A DNA stretch of 64,000 nt from Scortum barcoo. Its lineage: Eukaryota; Chordata; Actinopteri; Centrarchiformes; Terapontidae. A model generated the notes under the pieces. That model searched no databases. It was given only the letters and a program-made list of their open reading frames with translations, and was not told the origin of the DNA. A program made the translations under genes and the position numbers. Shown here one piece after another: positions 36,501 to 48,072 of the stretch (position 1 is its first letter; each line of letters begins with the position of its first letter). Location: contig CM041545.1 of the NCBI GenBank assembly GCA_023238725.1, forward strand, positions 13,981,782 to 14,045,781. The letters run 5' to 3'.

Positions 36501-38576
36501 CCCAGCCCCAATCACGGTTTAATTAAAGTAGTCAGTCATGGGACAAGAATCCAAAGCGGACAAGTGAATTAGTAGTCATGTCTGGCCCAGGAGGTGGAAG
36601 ATTTGTATTTTTAATTTGTGTCAGTTATTGTGCTTGGTCTCTCAGATGTTTCAGTGACACTGCAGGTTTACTCTGTGATGGACATGATGAGACAAACAAA
36701 ACAATGCATAAGGTAACACTACACATGATCCTTCCTGATAAATTCACAAAAGCCTATTTTCCCATACTGTTGTCAGCATTACTCAAAGTTTTACCTCTAA
36801 ATATTGCAAGCAGACACAGGTCCTCCCTAAAGAATAAACTAGCTATACATTGAATGACTTGCAGAAAATGAAAAGGGGCAATGGGGGACATTGTAACTCA
36901 ATGCTGCTGTCCTGTAGCTGGCCGATGCTATTTGTGGCATAAGCAATGGCTGGCAGTGCGGGGATATGTAATGTTTCATGTCCAGATGAGGTATTGACTG
37001 TAAGCAGAGATGACTGGATGTAATCTTAGAGACACAATGCAATTTCAGCAGGACCAATGAGACCATGAGAATCAGGAACCTATTTTATCACGTGGAAAGC
37101 AGGATATTTGGCCCAGTATTTTCTGGATATTCTATATTACCATATGGGACAGGATTAAATCCCACAGGGATCAACACACAGTGTATCTAGCTGTTAAATG
37201 TGGGAGAAATCTCAACACTGATATCACAAAATATTTAAAATTCTATTTTTTTAAATAAAATAAATCAGCTCATCTTATTTTTATGTACCATCACTGCCCC
37301 CTACAATAACTCACTGTTGTTTAATTGCAGGAAGCATCCTGCAGATTCAGATGCAAGACCACAACTAGTGGTGAGATTTGGATGAACCTAAATGGAGGTT
37401 TACATGAATCCTGTGATATACGTTCTCCGCCTGGTACTTTCTTGTTCTGTTTATTCCCAAACACGTGAATGGGCCATCTGGGGTTTGCACTTCCTTTCAA
37501 TATCAGTATTACTTTACGCCATAAATCTTATGCAACATTTTTTTTCTCTGTCAGTACCCCTCCCTGCCCCAATAACAGTGGAACTGAAGTTACACAAGCG
37601 TTGTGTAGGGGAAACAGTTGGCATGCCAACTAATCCTACCCAACACAAACCCAGCGCAGAGAGAAAAGGCACACACACAAAAAAAAAAAACACAAACAAA
37701 CAAGAAACAAAAAACAAGGGATGTCTGTTTCAATTACGATAACATTTGGATCATTACATAATAATCCGGTAGCAAACATGCTAAACATCTGAGCTAATGT
37801 TCTCTCTGGTGATGATACATAACCAGCTGTAGCCATGACAAGACTGAGAGCACGAGTTCAGCATGGGTATGTAATGTCACCTTGTGAGACCAGTCACATA
37901 CAGATAAAACAATAATAAATAATAAAATAACAGAATAATAAAAAATGGTTTCATATATTTATTCACTCAAAAATCAAGCAAGAATGATACTGACTGTTTT
38001 AACTCGCAATAAAAAGCAAAATAAAATATTCAAATAAACAAAATATTTTAAAAATGTCTGAAAAAATCATCTACACAAGGGGTGGAAGACATATATAGAT
38101 CCTTAGCTTATGTAAAAGTAGAAATACCTCAATGGACAAACATGCACCCCATATAAAGTTTTATCTATATACAGTACAGTATGTATACAGCCGTCTCTAA
38201 ACTGTAAATTGCTCGTGTGTGCAAGTTGTTTCTATCCCTAAATGTCACCAAACCTTACCTTAAGACCAAAGAAATGGCTTTATTTTATGAACAGTGATAT
38301 TGATAATGGTGTCAGATCAGAAAATGTTGATTTGTTGTCAAGGTGAAGGGAACCAATAACGCATTTCGTTGTTTTGATAACGTGTTGATATTTTCTGTAC
38401 ACATTAAATCAAAATGCTGTTTCAAAGCTTTCTCTATGCTGCCAGGAATAATGTTTGCATGCTGATTTCTGGGGATGCTTACTTCAAGACTGCAAGAATC
38501 AGTCTGAGTATACTTTTAAACCTGCATTTCCCTGCTTGACTCTGCTCTGTCTGCTGTGTTAGGCTCCCAAAATGCC
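33529..38576. other. Intergenic, no gene seen
   Basis: No supported coding frame or RNA gene. Small CA-rich tracts lie near 34150-34182, and A-rich sequence near 37677-37716. The longest frames, such as 37392-37742, lack any recognisable domain. Confidence 0.5.
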
Positions 38577-39814
38577 ACAATAAATAAATAAATAAATAAA
38601 ATTCATTCTCTCTTGTTGTTTCTAAATGTAGCTCTTGAAGCAGTTAAGAAAATATTTGATGAAGGTGATGTACTTACACGATTCTTGCAATATTTGGATT
38701 GTATCCACTCGGTTAAATTCTGGGAGAGAAACGTTGTAGTCTTTATTCGTTTATTGAGTCTAGAAATACTGGAATCAGCTGATAAAATACACACCTGTTG
38801 CCAATTGTTACGATTGTAACTTTTACTGAACCCCACAAATCAACAAATATGTCTTCCATGGAACGAAAGGCATGAAAGGTAATGCTGCATGGTTTTAAAG
38901 TATCCATCTGGGGATGGACATGGGAAACCATATGAAAATGGATATAAGGTATTATTCATGTATTACATAGCATTATTATCGCTAGTGGAGGCTGATGGAT
39001 GCCAACAAACGTCTGTATTTAGGTTCCACATATTCATATCATCTATGCTGAGGATGATGTAACCAACCCATTCCCATATACAGCATGGTACTTTATTGTA
39101 TGAAAACCATCTATATCTGAGGTAGAAATGTTTCACTTATACAGTAGAGATGCTTGACACTGTGCAACTCAGCCATATATATACACATATATATATATAT
39201 ATATATACATATATGAAGTACAGTGGAGATGTCTGGAGCAGATGTCTATTCTGCATGTTGTAGCAGATGGGTTTGTGTGTCATGTTGTAATGATAAAGCC
39301 ATCATCGTGGGTCAAGCATAAGCGGGGGGACTTCTTTAAGACTGAACAGCTGAACTGAACTGTGCTCTATTGCTTTCTTTTCATCCACTGACGAATCTGA
39401 CAGTTCTTTTTATGATTAAAAAATTAATCATTCTGTCTACATATCATAGTCATTTTTGTCTCAGTTGCTGTTTGTCTGTGTTTGGTTTATTGTTGCATCG
39501 CCCAAAAGCAAACAGTCCAAAACCCACTGATATTCAATTAAAATCATGATGATATAAAACTAAATAAAAAAACACAGCCTGGTGTTGGAGAAGCTGTTTG
39601 TCTAATGATGAATTGTTTAGTCTCTACAGTTATCTACTGCACATCCTGCGTTTCTCCCAAATACCATTAGTCCTTCTGCTTCTCTGTGATAAATATTCTT
39701 TCTCCATCACCTAATTCCTCTGCAGTTTCATTGTTTTGTAATTCCAGTCTCCTTCCAGTTTTTCTTTAATGTTATTCCATCTGGGCCTCTTTTCCCATTC
39801 TGACTTTCTTTCAG
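38577..39814. other. Intergenic with simple repeats
   Basis: Holds (AATA)n at 38579-38600 and an interrupted AT tract at about 39175-39212. Otherwise nothing recognised. Confidence 0.55.
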
Positions 39815-40560
39815 TGGCAGAATGTAATTAAGTCCTCAAGTTCTGTATTTAAGTACACATTTGAAGTACCTGAGGTACTACAGTTGTGAACAAAATATTA
39901 GACTTATTACTGCATTACATTTATTTGACAGCTACTTTACATTTTAAGATTTCTGCATTAAAAAACATATAAAGAGCTCATAAAATATGATGCTTTGTCA
40001 TAAATTTAAATATTCAACAGTTTATATGTACAGCTGGAAAAGGTAAACAATTAATCAATTGAATGATTGACAGAAATTAACTGATAACTTTTTGATAATC
40101 GATTTCCTGGTTGCAGCTTCTCAAATGTGAGGACTGGCTGCTTTTCCTTAGTTTTAGTTTGAATTACTTTTAATCATTTTTAGGTTTGGACTGCTGGTTG
40201 GACAAAAGAAACACTGTGGAGGTGTCAATTTGTGTAATTATGATGGCATTTCTCACTATTTTCAGAATTTTTACAGAGCAAACAATCAACAGATTAATGG
40301 AAAAGCTAATCAGCAGTCTATATGGAAATTAGCTTCACCTCAGCAAGAATAAAATCCTGATTTTATATTAATGTATAAGTAACAATAATCTTACGGTGTT
40401 ACAGAGTAACAGTGACAGGCAACATTTTTCTGCAAAGTACTTTTACTTTTCATACCTTCATACCTTACTCTGGTATACTTACTTTAACCAAAGTGACATT
40501 TGTGGGATTTGCAGTACTTTAACTTGTAACAGAGTACTTTTACCATGTGGCATTAATGCG
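39815..40560 (+). repeat. Composite repeat: outer teleost repeat with a second repeat nested inside
   Basis: Outer element: CAGTGGCAGAATGTAATTAA, TATTTAAGTACACATTTG, ATTTATTTGACAGCTACTTT at the left; AAAGTACTTTTACTTTTCAT, TACTTACTTTAACCAAAG and AACAGAGTACTTTTACC at the right. Inner element at about 40030-40320: AATTAATCAATTGAATGATT, TTTTTGATAATCGATTTC, then AGCAAACAATCAACAGATTA. Both sets of strings are typical of pervasive percomorph repeats. The outer family has a second partial copy at the window end. Confidence 0.65.
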
Positions 40561-41350
40561 TAAGTATCGTTCATTTAAATCAGTAACCATTTATTTGGCC
40601 TGCTGCCTCCTGTACAGGTGGCTGTTTTACCACAACAGTGAACCAGATAATTCAATCATAAATGTGCAGCCAAACAGCCTGAAAAAGCTCAAACGTTGAT
40701 TTAACAAAGTTTGCAGGGCGAGGCACTGGATGAGATTCCCCAGCATGTCCTGATGCATGAGGACATTATCTAATTAACTGGTTTAAAATGCACCGTGCAG
40801 ATGATTTTATTTGGATGATTCCTCTTATTAGGCTGCCTCACATGCAGGCAGAGCTCCTGCAGCTCGCATGTAGACGGACGCAACGCATTCACACTCCAAA
40901 TGTTGGATCATATCTGCAACACCTTTAAAAAAAAAAAAAAAAAAAGGTGTGATATCCTCAAGATGTTCCACTAGTTTTTTGTTTTCTCCTTCTTCTTCTT
41001 CACTTCTTCTCATAAGACCAGTGGCTCAAACTATGATCACACCGACATCACAATCTGTTTCACCGTGTTGTCTTTTATTATCACTCCTCAGTAGGAGCCG
41101 AGCCACAGGAGGCTGCATCAACTGATAAAAAAAAAGAAAGAAAAAGAAAAAACACGTCTTCATTAAGATGATACACCACTGAATTACACTGCTCTCCTGT
41201 GATGCTGGCTTCCTCCTGGCATGTGTGAACCTGATGACAGAGGAGCAGAGGGGATGGAGGGTGTGAGTGTGTGTGCGTGTGTGAATATGGTATGTGTGTG
41301 TGTGGATATGGTGGGCTATCATGAGCCACATTATGTAAATAAGGTGCAGG
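40561..41350. other. Region just upstream of the HCN gene
   Basis: AT-rich before about 41180, then TG-rich (41264-41311), then CpG density rises from about 41370. It may contain promoter elements. I see no strong TATA box; the nearest AT run, TTATGTAAATAAGG, is at about 41331-41344. Confidence 0.4.
40919..40950. repeat. Poly(A) tract flanked by an 8-bp inverted repeat
   Basis: ACACCTTT (40919-40926) and AAAGGTGT (40943-40950) are exact inverse complements around an uninterrupted A run. On the minus strand this is a T run flanked the same way. Confidence 0.85.
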
Positions 41351-42060
41351 GGCATGTGCCAGTTAAACCGCAGTGCCGTGCGAAGTGAGGCGAAGCAGAG
41401 GCTTTGGACAGGCAGGAGCCGGGCCCCGTCGGTAGATGGCGGTAACCCAAGAAACCTGATCCACCGGGCTCTCGGGCACTCTGTCTCAGTTTGCAGCACC
41501 TCACTCGGACTGAAGGCAGAGGAGCTGAACAGTTTGAAGGGCATACAGAAAAAAGAGAGAGAGAGAGACCGGGAGAGAGCGCACGGCGGGTCCTCTCGAG
41601 TTTTTTTATTTTTGCGCGCAAGCAGGAGCGGTTTTGCACACAGAAGAAAAGACGGGAAAGCTGCAAACACCATGGAAGACAAATCTAATTCGTTCTCCAG
41701 CGGCAAGGAGGAGAAGGCGGATGGGAATAATGTTTTTCAGAGGCAAGACTCGATACAGAAAAACAGCACGGGGAGCCAGAACATGAAGGACCACGGCAAC
41801 TCAGTGGGCTTCAAGGGGGAGCGGGAAGAGGCCATGGTCGGCTTTGACGATCTGGAGGGGGCGTCCAGGCAACACGGTTTTATGCAGAGGCAATTTGGGG
41901 CCATGATGCAGCCCGGAGTCAATAAGTTCTCCTTGCGTATGTTCGGCAGTCAGAAAGCCGTGGAGAAAGAGCAGGAGAGGGTGCAAACGGCCGGATACTG
42001 GATCATTCATCCGTATAGCGATTTTAGGTAAGGGGCTGGAAAAGACACCTGCCCAAGCCC
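41351..42060 (+). promoter_or_regulatory. hcn1: CpG-rich 5' region of the HCN gene
   Basis: G+C and CpG rise sharply relative to the flanking 20 kb (for example GTGCCGTGCGAAGTGAGGCG, GAGCGCACGGCGGGTCC). This is typical of a CpG-island promoter and 5' UTR around exon 1. No transcription start can be placed. AAACACCATGG at 41664-41674 is a near-ideal Kozak context for the chosen start. Confidence 0.6.
41672..42027 (+). CDS. hcn1: HCN pacemaker channel (HCN1-like), exon 1
   Basis: Encodes residues 1-119 of a hyperpolarisation-activated, cyclic-nucleotide-gated cation channel (If/Ih current) of the plasma membrane. Residues 1-65 are a hydrophilic, poorly conserved N-terminus rich in K, E, N and S, containing DHGNSVGFK, which matches HCN1 more than HCN2 or HCN4. 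Residues 68-119 form the HCN domain: HGFMQRQFGAMMQPGVNKFS, LRMFGSQKAVEKEQERV and YWIIHPYSDF are near-invariant in the family. ATG at 41672 has a Kozak match. The donor GTAAGG at 42028 interrupts the Arg codon (phase 2), as in mammalian HCN genes. HCN1 is the best fit, but a fish-specific HCN1-type paralogue is possible. Confidence 0.9.
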
Positions 42061-42108
42061 TCCCCTCCACCTCCTCCAAAACACCACCACCCACCTACAT
42101 ACCTACCC

Positions 42109-42131
42109 CTCTCTCTCTCTCTCTCTCTCTC
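42109..42131. repeat. (CT)n microsatellite
   Basis: CT dinucleotides inside a longer C/T-rich tract (about 42050-42178) that ends in a T run. Starts about 80 bp after the exon 1 donor. Confidence 0.9.
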
Positions 42132-42343
42132 ACCTCCCCCCTACCCTCTCCTTTCCTCTCCTTTTTTTTTTTTTTTTGTTACCCAACCTCCTCCCTCCCC
42201 CCTCACCCAAGGGTCCGCAAGCCATAATGCACACTCTCACACACACACACACAGCACAGCACAGCCTGCCCCTCGGAGCGCATACATTACACACGGCGCT
42301 AATCTGCCTCCGCGTCCAGGCAGTCAGGCTGCAGGCTGGCGAC

Positions 42344-42348
<5 letters not shown>

Positions 42349-42381
<33 letters not shown>
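42349..42381. repeat. (GA)n microsatellite
   Basis: About 16 GA units; the complementary type to the (CT)n tract 220 bp earlier. Confidence 0.9.
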
Positions 42382-42383
<2 letters not shown>

Positions 42384-42916
42384 GCGCTCAGTGTGCAGAG
42401 CGCGGCGCGTCTCATTGCGGCATTTTTATTATAATAAGAGGAAGGAGAAAGGGTTGGGTGGGGAGGAGGAGGAGAGGGGGGCGTTAAGGCTCCAAAAGGT
42501 GCATCAGTCAGTCAGTGTCCTTGAAAAAAAGGCTGGTGAATGTCATGATCGCGAGCGGCACCTTTGTCATCAGTGTGCGTGGTGTTTTTTTTTTTTGCAC
42601 GCACGTATGCCCCTGATTGCTCCACGCCAACTACACAAACTGTGTCGGCTCTCCACTGCGACACGTTTCCCCCCGACAGGCAGTGTACCTGGGCGACAAC
42701 GTGACAATGCCATTGCACCATCGCGGTTGTAAACATTTCATTGTGGGCGGCGGGTGAGACGACGGGCCTGTGTGCGAGGAAAAAAAAAAAAAAAAAGCAC
42801 AGAATGCGGTAAAATGCAGGGAAAACGATTCTGACAAGAAATAAAAAATGAATGGATGAGCTCGAATTGAACGTGATCGCAGAGTTGCAAACATTTGGCA
42901 GCACTAATGAAGGACT

Positions 42917-42917
<1 letters not shown>

Positions 42918-42950
<33 letters not shown>
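42918..42950. repeat. (TG)n microsatellite
   Basis: About 16 TG units in HCN intron 1. Confidence 0.9.
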
Positions 42951-42952
<2 letters not shown>

Positions 42953-45900
42953 GGAGATGAGGAAATGTGATGGAATGTGTTTATTTGAGAGGAGCGTCTT
43001 TGCCACACTTTGCCCTCCTTTGGCATCCCGCGGTTGGGCATCTAAAACAGACGGTAAACAGATGAGCTCAGGTACATCGGGGGCTGGTTTTCCTCCACAA
43101 GCTGCGTGTTTACAGTTCGCCACCTCGGCCAATTAAGCGCCTCATCCGGCCCCGGTCTGCGCGCCGTGAGGGTCCCCAGGCGCGGCGCGGCGGTGACAAT
43201 CATCATCCGCTGCTTTTTTTTTTTTTTTTCCCACTGAAGCCACGGGAAACGTGCCGGGACACGCCGGAGCTGTCCGCGGTCCTGAAACCTCCGAGCAGGC
43301 CCGGTGAGAGGGTGAGAGGGGCGCAGCAGTCCGGCAGAGCGAGCTGGATCTTAGAGAAGTGGCGCACTCAAAGTTAGGACAGCGCTTCCTCTGTGGCCCT
43401 GTTTTTATCTATTTATTTATTTGTTTGTTTGTTTTTGTGCAGTGATTTTGGTGCAACAGTAGCGCCGACCTGGATGTCCCGCACCCGCCCACGCCGGGAC
43501 GCAGGCATATGCACATGCACATGCACGCAGGCAGATGTACAATGACGGTGGGCCAGGATTAGTGGCACAACACAACAGTCAATGAGCTTAGCAGTTTCTT
43601 AACACAATTATGTAAGGAGATTGACCCCCCACCCCACCTCACCTCTACAAAATGGCCAAAGGGCAGAAACCGAACAATTCAGCGATATGCACACATTTTC
43701 TTTTTTTCCCCTCCACAGTTATTAATTAATCTAGTAATTCATTTGTTGCCTATAATGTATGGGCAGTGTTTATAATGCTGCTGTATGCTGAACTTTTCTT
43801 GTAAGAGTGGAAGTATTTTTAGGAAAAATGCAGGTGAAAATGCTCCACAATTGGGAATGATACAGTACAGGGGTAGGATACAAACAGTATGCATGTACGT
43901 CTTTGTGCATGTTGTAACTGTGTACAATAAGAGAGAAAATGGACCACCAGTGGGGATTTTTGTGATTGTATCTCAGTTGAAAGATTGTCCCTTTTATTTT
44001 TTCTGCATTAAAAAAATGTTTCACTAACTCAGGCCCCCTAAAGTTCCTTCCTCATGACATTTTCCAAAGGGCGCTTTTTTCATAGGAAGTCCTTGTCCTC
44101 CAGCCGGCTTAAAGACACGACCCGTCTATACCAGCGGGACTGCCTCCTGGCTTGAAAGTGGTACAGTGCTGCAAGGTTACATCCCAGTGCTTCAAGCCAC
44201 CTATCACGCCAGAGCATAAATGACGGAAGTGCAAGGGTACAATTTGTGAGGCAGGTCGTCCTGTGCTGTGGCTAATCTGCTTCTCTGCTGCGGGGCTTAG
44301 CTTACCTTAATTATTATTGTTTTTTTGGTTTTTGCTAAAGGAGCATATATTCCTCACAATCTTTCATTCTTATGCAGCTATATCAAACGATTACTGTCCG
44401 TATTCTTTTGTGGCAGAGCCTCGAATGACCAAAAAGAGAAAACAAAAAACAAAAAAAACCCTGTATGGTCTTTTAATGAAAAGTACAGCCCATGAATGAC
44501 ACCACTATTCACACGGGCTTTATATTGCTTTGTGGGAGTGTTTGAAACTCAATCTCCAACATATTCTTTGTACACAGTGGCTGCTTAAAGATTAATGGCA
44601 GGTTAGTAATATTCATTATTCATAGATTTTTAGAAAGGGCTCATGCATGGCCTCACCTCTGGTTATGCTAAGGAGAGGCCTTTGTCGTGGCCTAAAAGAC
44701 TCTCAATGATGTTGTTCGAAAGACGGCGTCTCAGATGGGTGTGCCATTGCTCAACCATCATTTTTCTTGCTATTTAAATGTGTAATGCTAGAATATACTG
44801 TGTGCAATACTAGGGGCTGCTTCCTTTCTGGCAATTGCTCATTGAAAGTTCATGTTTTTTTTATCTCATACATTCATATGTTTAGTGGACCAAATGCAAT
44901 ATACTACTTTACTATCCCTGCTGCTATGGAAAGATTAAAGATGGAGTAAATTCAAGAGACAGATATACAGAAAGTGATGTTTATCTGTACCCATCCGCTG
45001 ATTGACTCTCCCTTTTATCTTATCCATATTTCTTTCTGCCAGTATACATCAGTGCCGGATGTGACCCTCTCGCAGCGCAGTATACTTGTTACATTGCAGA
45101 CTGGACGGGGTCGGGCTGTGCTGAGTAAGATTGTGTGGGGTTCCCTCTGTTGCTTGGCAGGAGAGGTCTGGCATTGATTATGATGGAGCACTTGTTGTAG
45201 GGAGGAAACCTACAAGGAGAAATGAGCCAGCTTGATTCGGAGCAGGATTGTTCCGATAACGATTCGTCTGCCTCGGTATGGAGCTGGCTCTCTGATCTGC
45301 GACGGGGGTGGTCGCCACACCTGTGATCGACAGCGCCTCGTGGTTTTTCTGCAGCTCCCACCTCCTGCTTAATTGACTGAGCAGGAGATGCCGTCACAGC
45401 TGGGTGCACTGGTCTCAGTTGCTGGTTTAACTGGGGCTGGGGCATGCTCTCAGAGCTGAAACACTGAAGAAAGAGCTTAATACAATGATGCAGCAGGAGA
45501 TGGCTGAACTGACTGCATTAGCAAACTTTGTGACTGGCTCTTTAAAAAGAAAGGGGGGGGCGACATAAACAAATAGGAAGAATGTCACTTGGCATTCAAA
45601 CATCTGAAATGCTTCATTTTTCAGGGATTTTGTAAACCACTTATTTCCAATGTAGCATGTTTCTAATTCAAGAAATGAAACAATGTTTTATTCATTAGAT
45701 AAGTGGGTGTCTTTAGAGGTCACGTACAGTATAAATGCCACCCACCTAAGTCATGAGAGGAATAGAAATATCTTCAAGATGTGGGCACTCTGTGGGCGCT
45801 CATTTTCATAACAATTTTTTATTTTGATTACATTACATTACATTATGATTGGAAAACATTCAACATTTCTATTACTTGAAAAATTGCCTGAAAGCAAGTT

Positions 45901-46518
45901 GACAATGCTGACATTGAATTATTGAGTAATATAAGTATGTTTCTGATTATTTCTCTTAAACCATCATAGTCCATCATATTGTGAAGGGTAAAAGCAGCTC
46001 TCAGTTTTCCCTCTGTTTTTTTTTAATTAGTAAATGTAATACGTAATTGTTACTGTTATCACACAGTAGAAAAGACAAATAAATAGTTTAGATTAAAGTA
46101 GCATTTTCTGGCACACTTTGACTTTCTGAGGTTTTGTTTGCAAACCTGTTCCTGTTTTTATTTTTCTCTTTGTTCTAATATGGCTCTGTTTTAACCGCAG
46201 ACTAATTCAGATATCGAAAGTAATTCATGTTTTCGACAAATTAAAAAGATCCCTAAAGATATCTTTATAATCATAGTGTCTTCTGCATCTTAGTGCTCGT
46301 TCCCCCTCAGATATGAAAAGTTTCTTTCTGTGTATCTTGTCATGAAGCGAAAAAAAGATGAATCATAGCAGATGTCTTCACTGCAGAACATTGAAATGTA
46401 AATAACAGAAAGAATAACTCATGCCACACACACGCTATACACACATCATCCTGGCACGTCGGTTGGAAGGGCATCAATAGACCGAAAGGTTGAAGTGCGT
46501 GTTCAAAATGGTGTGATT

Positions 46519-46520
<2 letters not shown>

Positions 46521-46561
<41 letters not shown>
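46521..46561. repeat. (GT)20 microsatellite
   Basis: Twenty uninterrupted GT units in HCN intron 1; alternating purine-pyrimidine sequence of Z-DNA type and likely polymorphic. Confidence 0.95.
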
Positions 46562-46563
<2 letters not shown>

Positions 46564-47509
46564 ATTAGCTAACGTAAACCCCTGCAATTTTGTTCCTCAT
46601 TGTCACTGTTGTGGAAGTATACTGCTACCATTAAAACCTGAGAGGAATGGAATCAAATAATCCAAAGAGCACCATGTCCTGAGCTTTGATGTCCCACTTA
46701 AGGCATTAAGTCAAGGCTCTCCATATGAAGAGTCCACTAGATAGTCCCTGGTTCAATGCCTGCCGGTGTAAAAATACCTATTGCGGATATTATGAACCAC
46801 CTAGATGACCGCTGTTTAGTTGAAGTAAAGACAATTATTGGACACATGATCTGGGGATATTTATAAAGCCAAGGCCCTGTCTTAATTCATTCAAACAGAT
46901 CCATTACTGGGGTGGCCAGTCTGCCAGCCAGACAGGCAGCCTGCCAACCAGCCAGCAAGCCCATTTCCACCTTCAACAACAGCAATGGACGGGCAGGAAG
47001 GCAGAGCAGAGGCAGGCAGCAGGGATGGCGTCAGTGGAGAGTTTTTAGCATGAGATAGGATTCCTGAAAGCATCTATTTTCATTCATGGTTGCCCGGCCT
47101 TTATCGAGGCCCAGGACACTTCGTGAAAAGAGCAGGATGCTGATGAATCACTTCTGGCTCTGCTCATCACAAGACAGAGAGAGGGCAGGGACATTAACAC
47201 AGCCTGGAAGGATGAGAGGGTCTTGTTCTAACAGGGGCCTGAATACATGCAGTTAAGTGCTTACAGCACATTTCTCGGTGTCCTTGAATTGTAGTTAACT
47301 TTGGGCCCTGACTTGCAAAAGACTATTAAGAGATTTGGTAAGACCACGAGCACATGTAGCTGTCAAAGCTGGACCTTATGCCTGTTACTTCCCTTTGTAG
47401 GGTAGCAAAGGAGAATATGCTGATAGTAGAACTTCCATAGCATGAAATTAGTCACTATAATCAAAACAATATTTTATTTGTTGTTTAGCCACATTAGCTG
47501 CATGGCTGT

Positions 47510-47945
47510 AGGAATGGCCTCTTTGGTACAAACTGAAAAATCTCAGCAAATATTGGATGGACTGGATTGGATAAGATGTTAATCAGGTGTTCATGGACCC
47601 CAGAGGATGAATCCTGCAGACTTGATCATGATTGCCTAACGTTGCCTAAAGTGAAATGTCTTGACAACTACTGGATGAATAGCAATGAATTTCAATCAAG
47701 ACATTTACGTTCTTATCAGGATGAATTGTAATAACTTTGGTGTTCCTCTGACTTCATTACCATCGTCCTCAGCTGTACTTTGTGTTAAGTGCTAATTAGA
47801 TAATGTTAGCATGCTAGCACATTAAACTAATACGGTGATTATGGTAAACTTCATAACTAATGAGCATCAGCATGTTAGCATTGCTAATATAAGTTCACAT
47901 TCTGATGTTAGTATTTATCTCAAAGTATGGCCTTGCAGCGTCTTC
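47510..47945 (+). repeat. Interspersed teleost repeat in HCN intron 1
   Basis: Strings such as AATATTGGATGGACTGGATT, GACAACTACTGGATGAATAG, AGGATGAATTGTAATAACTT, TCAGCTGTACTTTGTGTTAA, GTTAGCATGCTAGCACATTA and AGCATCAGCATGTTAGCATT are the ordered landmarks of a repeat seen throughout percomorph genomes. Non-coding, class uncertain. It ends about 130 bp before the exon 2 acceptor. Confidence 0.7.
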
Positions 47946-48072
47946 TTTTACTTTGATGCTTTCCTGCCCCACTCTTAGCCACCATCCTTAATAGTGGATT
48001 TTGATAAAAGCTTTCTGCTCTTGGTCAAAGTTTTCTACCTTGCTTTACTAACTGATATGTGTCACTCTGCAG

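Larger units (their letters stand above)
42028..48072 (+). other. HCN intron 1 (6045 bp)
   Basis: GTAAGG donor and CTCTGCAG acceptor. The first 1.4 kb is C+G rich and full of simple tracts. CpG-dense sequence at about 43130-43340 (CGCGCCGTGAGG, GGCGCGGCGCGGCGG) could hold a second promoter or enhancer. Further in are a (GT)20 tract and a recognisable repeat. No other gene was supported. Confidence 0.75.

Noticed and set aside
41026..41706. 226-residue minus-strand frame over the HCN 5' region
   Set aside because: It is the antisense of GC-rich 5' UTR and start-codon sequence, with low-complexity runs (HTHTYHIHTRTHTHT) and poly-F; no domain.
42512..43132. 206-residue minus-strand frame in HCN intron 1
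   Set aside because: It is open largely because of the TG and A/T tracts (THTHTH, FFFFF); no family signature or splice context.
46740..46790. Possible tRNA or SINE B box (GGTTCAATGCC)
   Set aside because: Matches the loose B-box pattern, but there is no A box at the right distance and no cloverleaf or acceptor stem.
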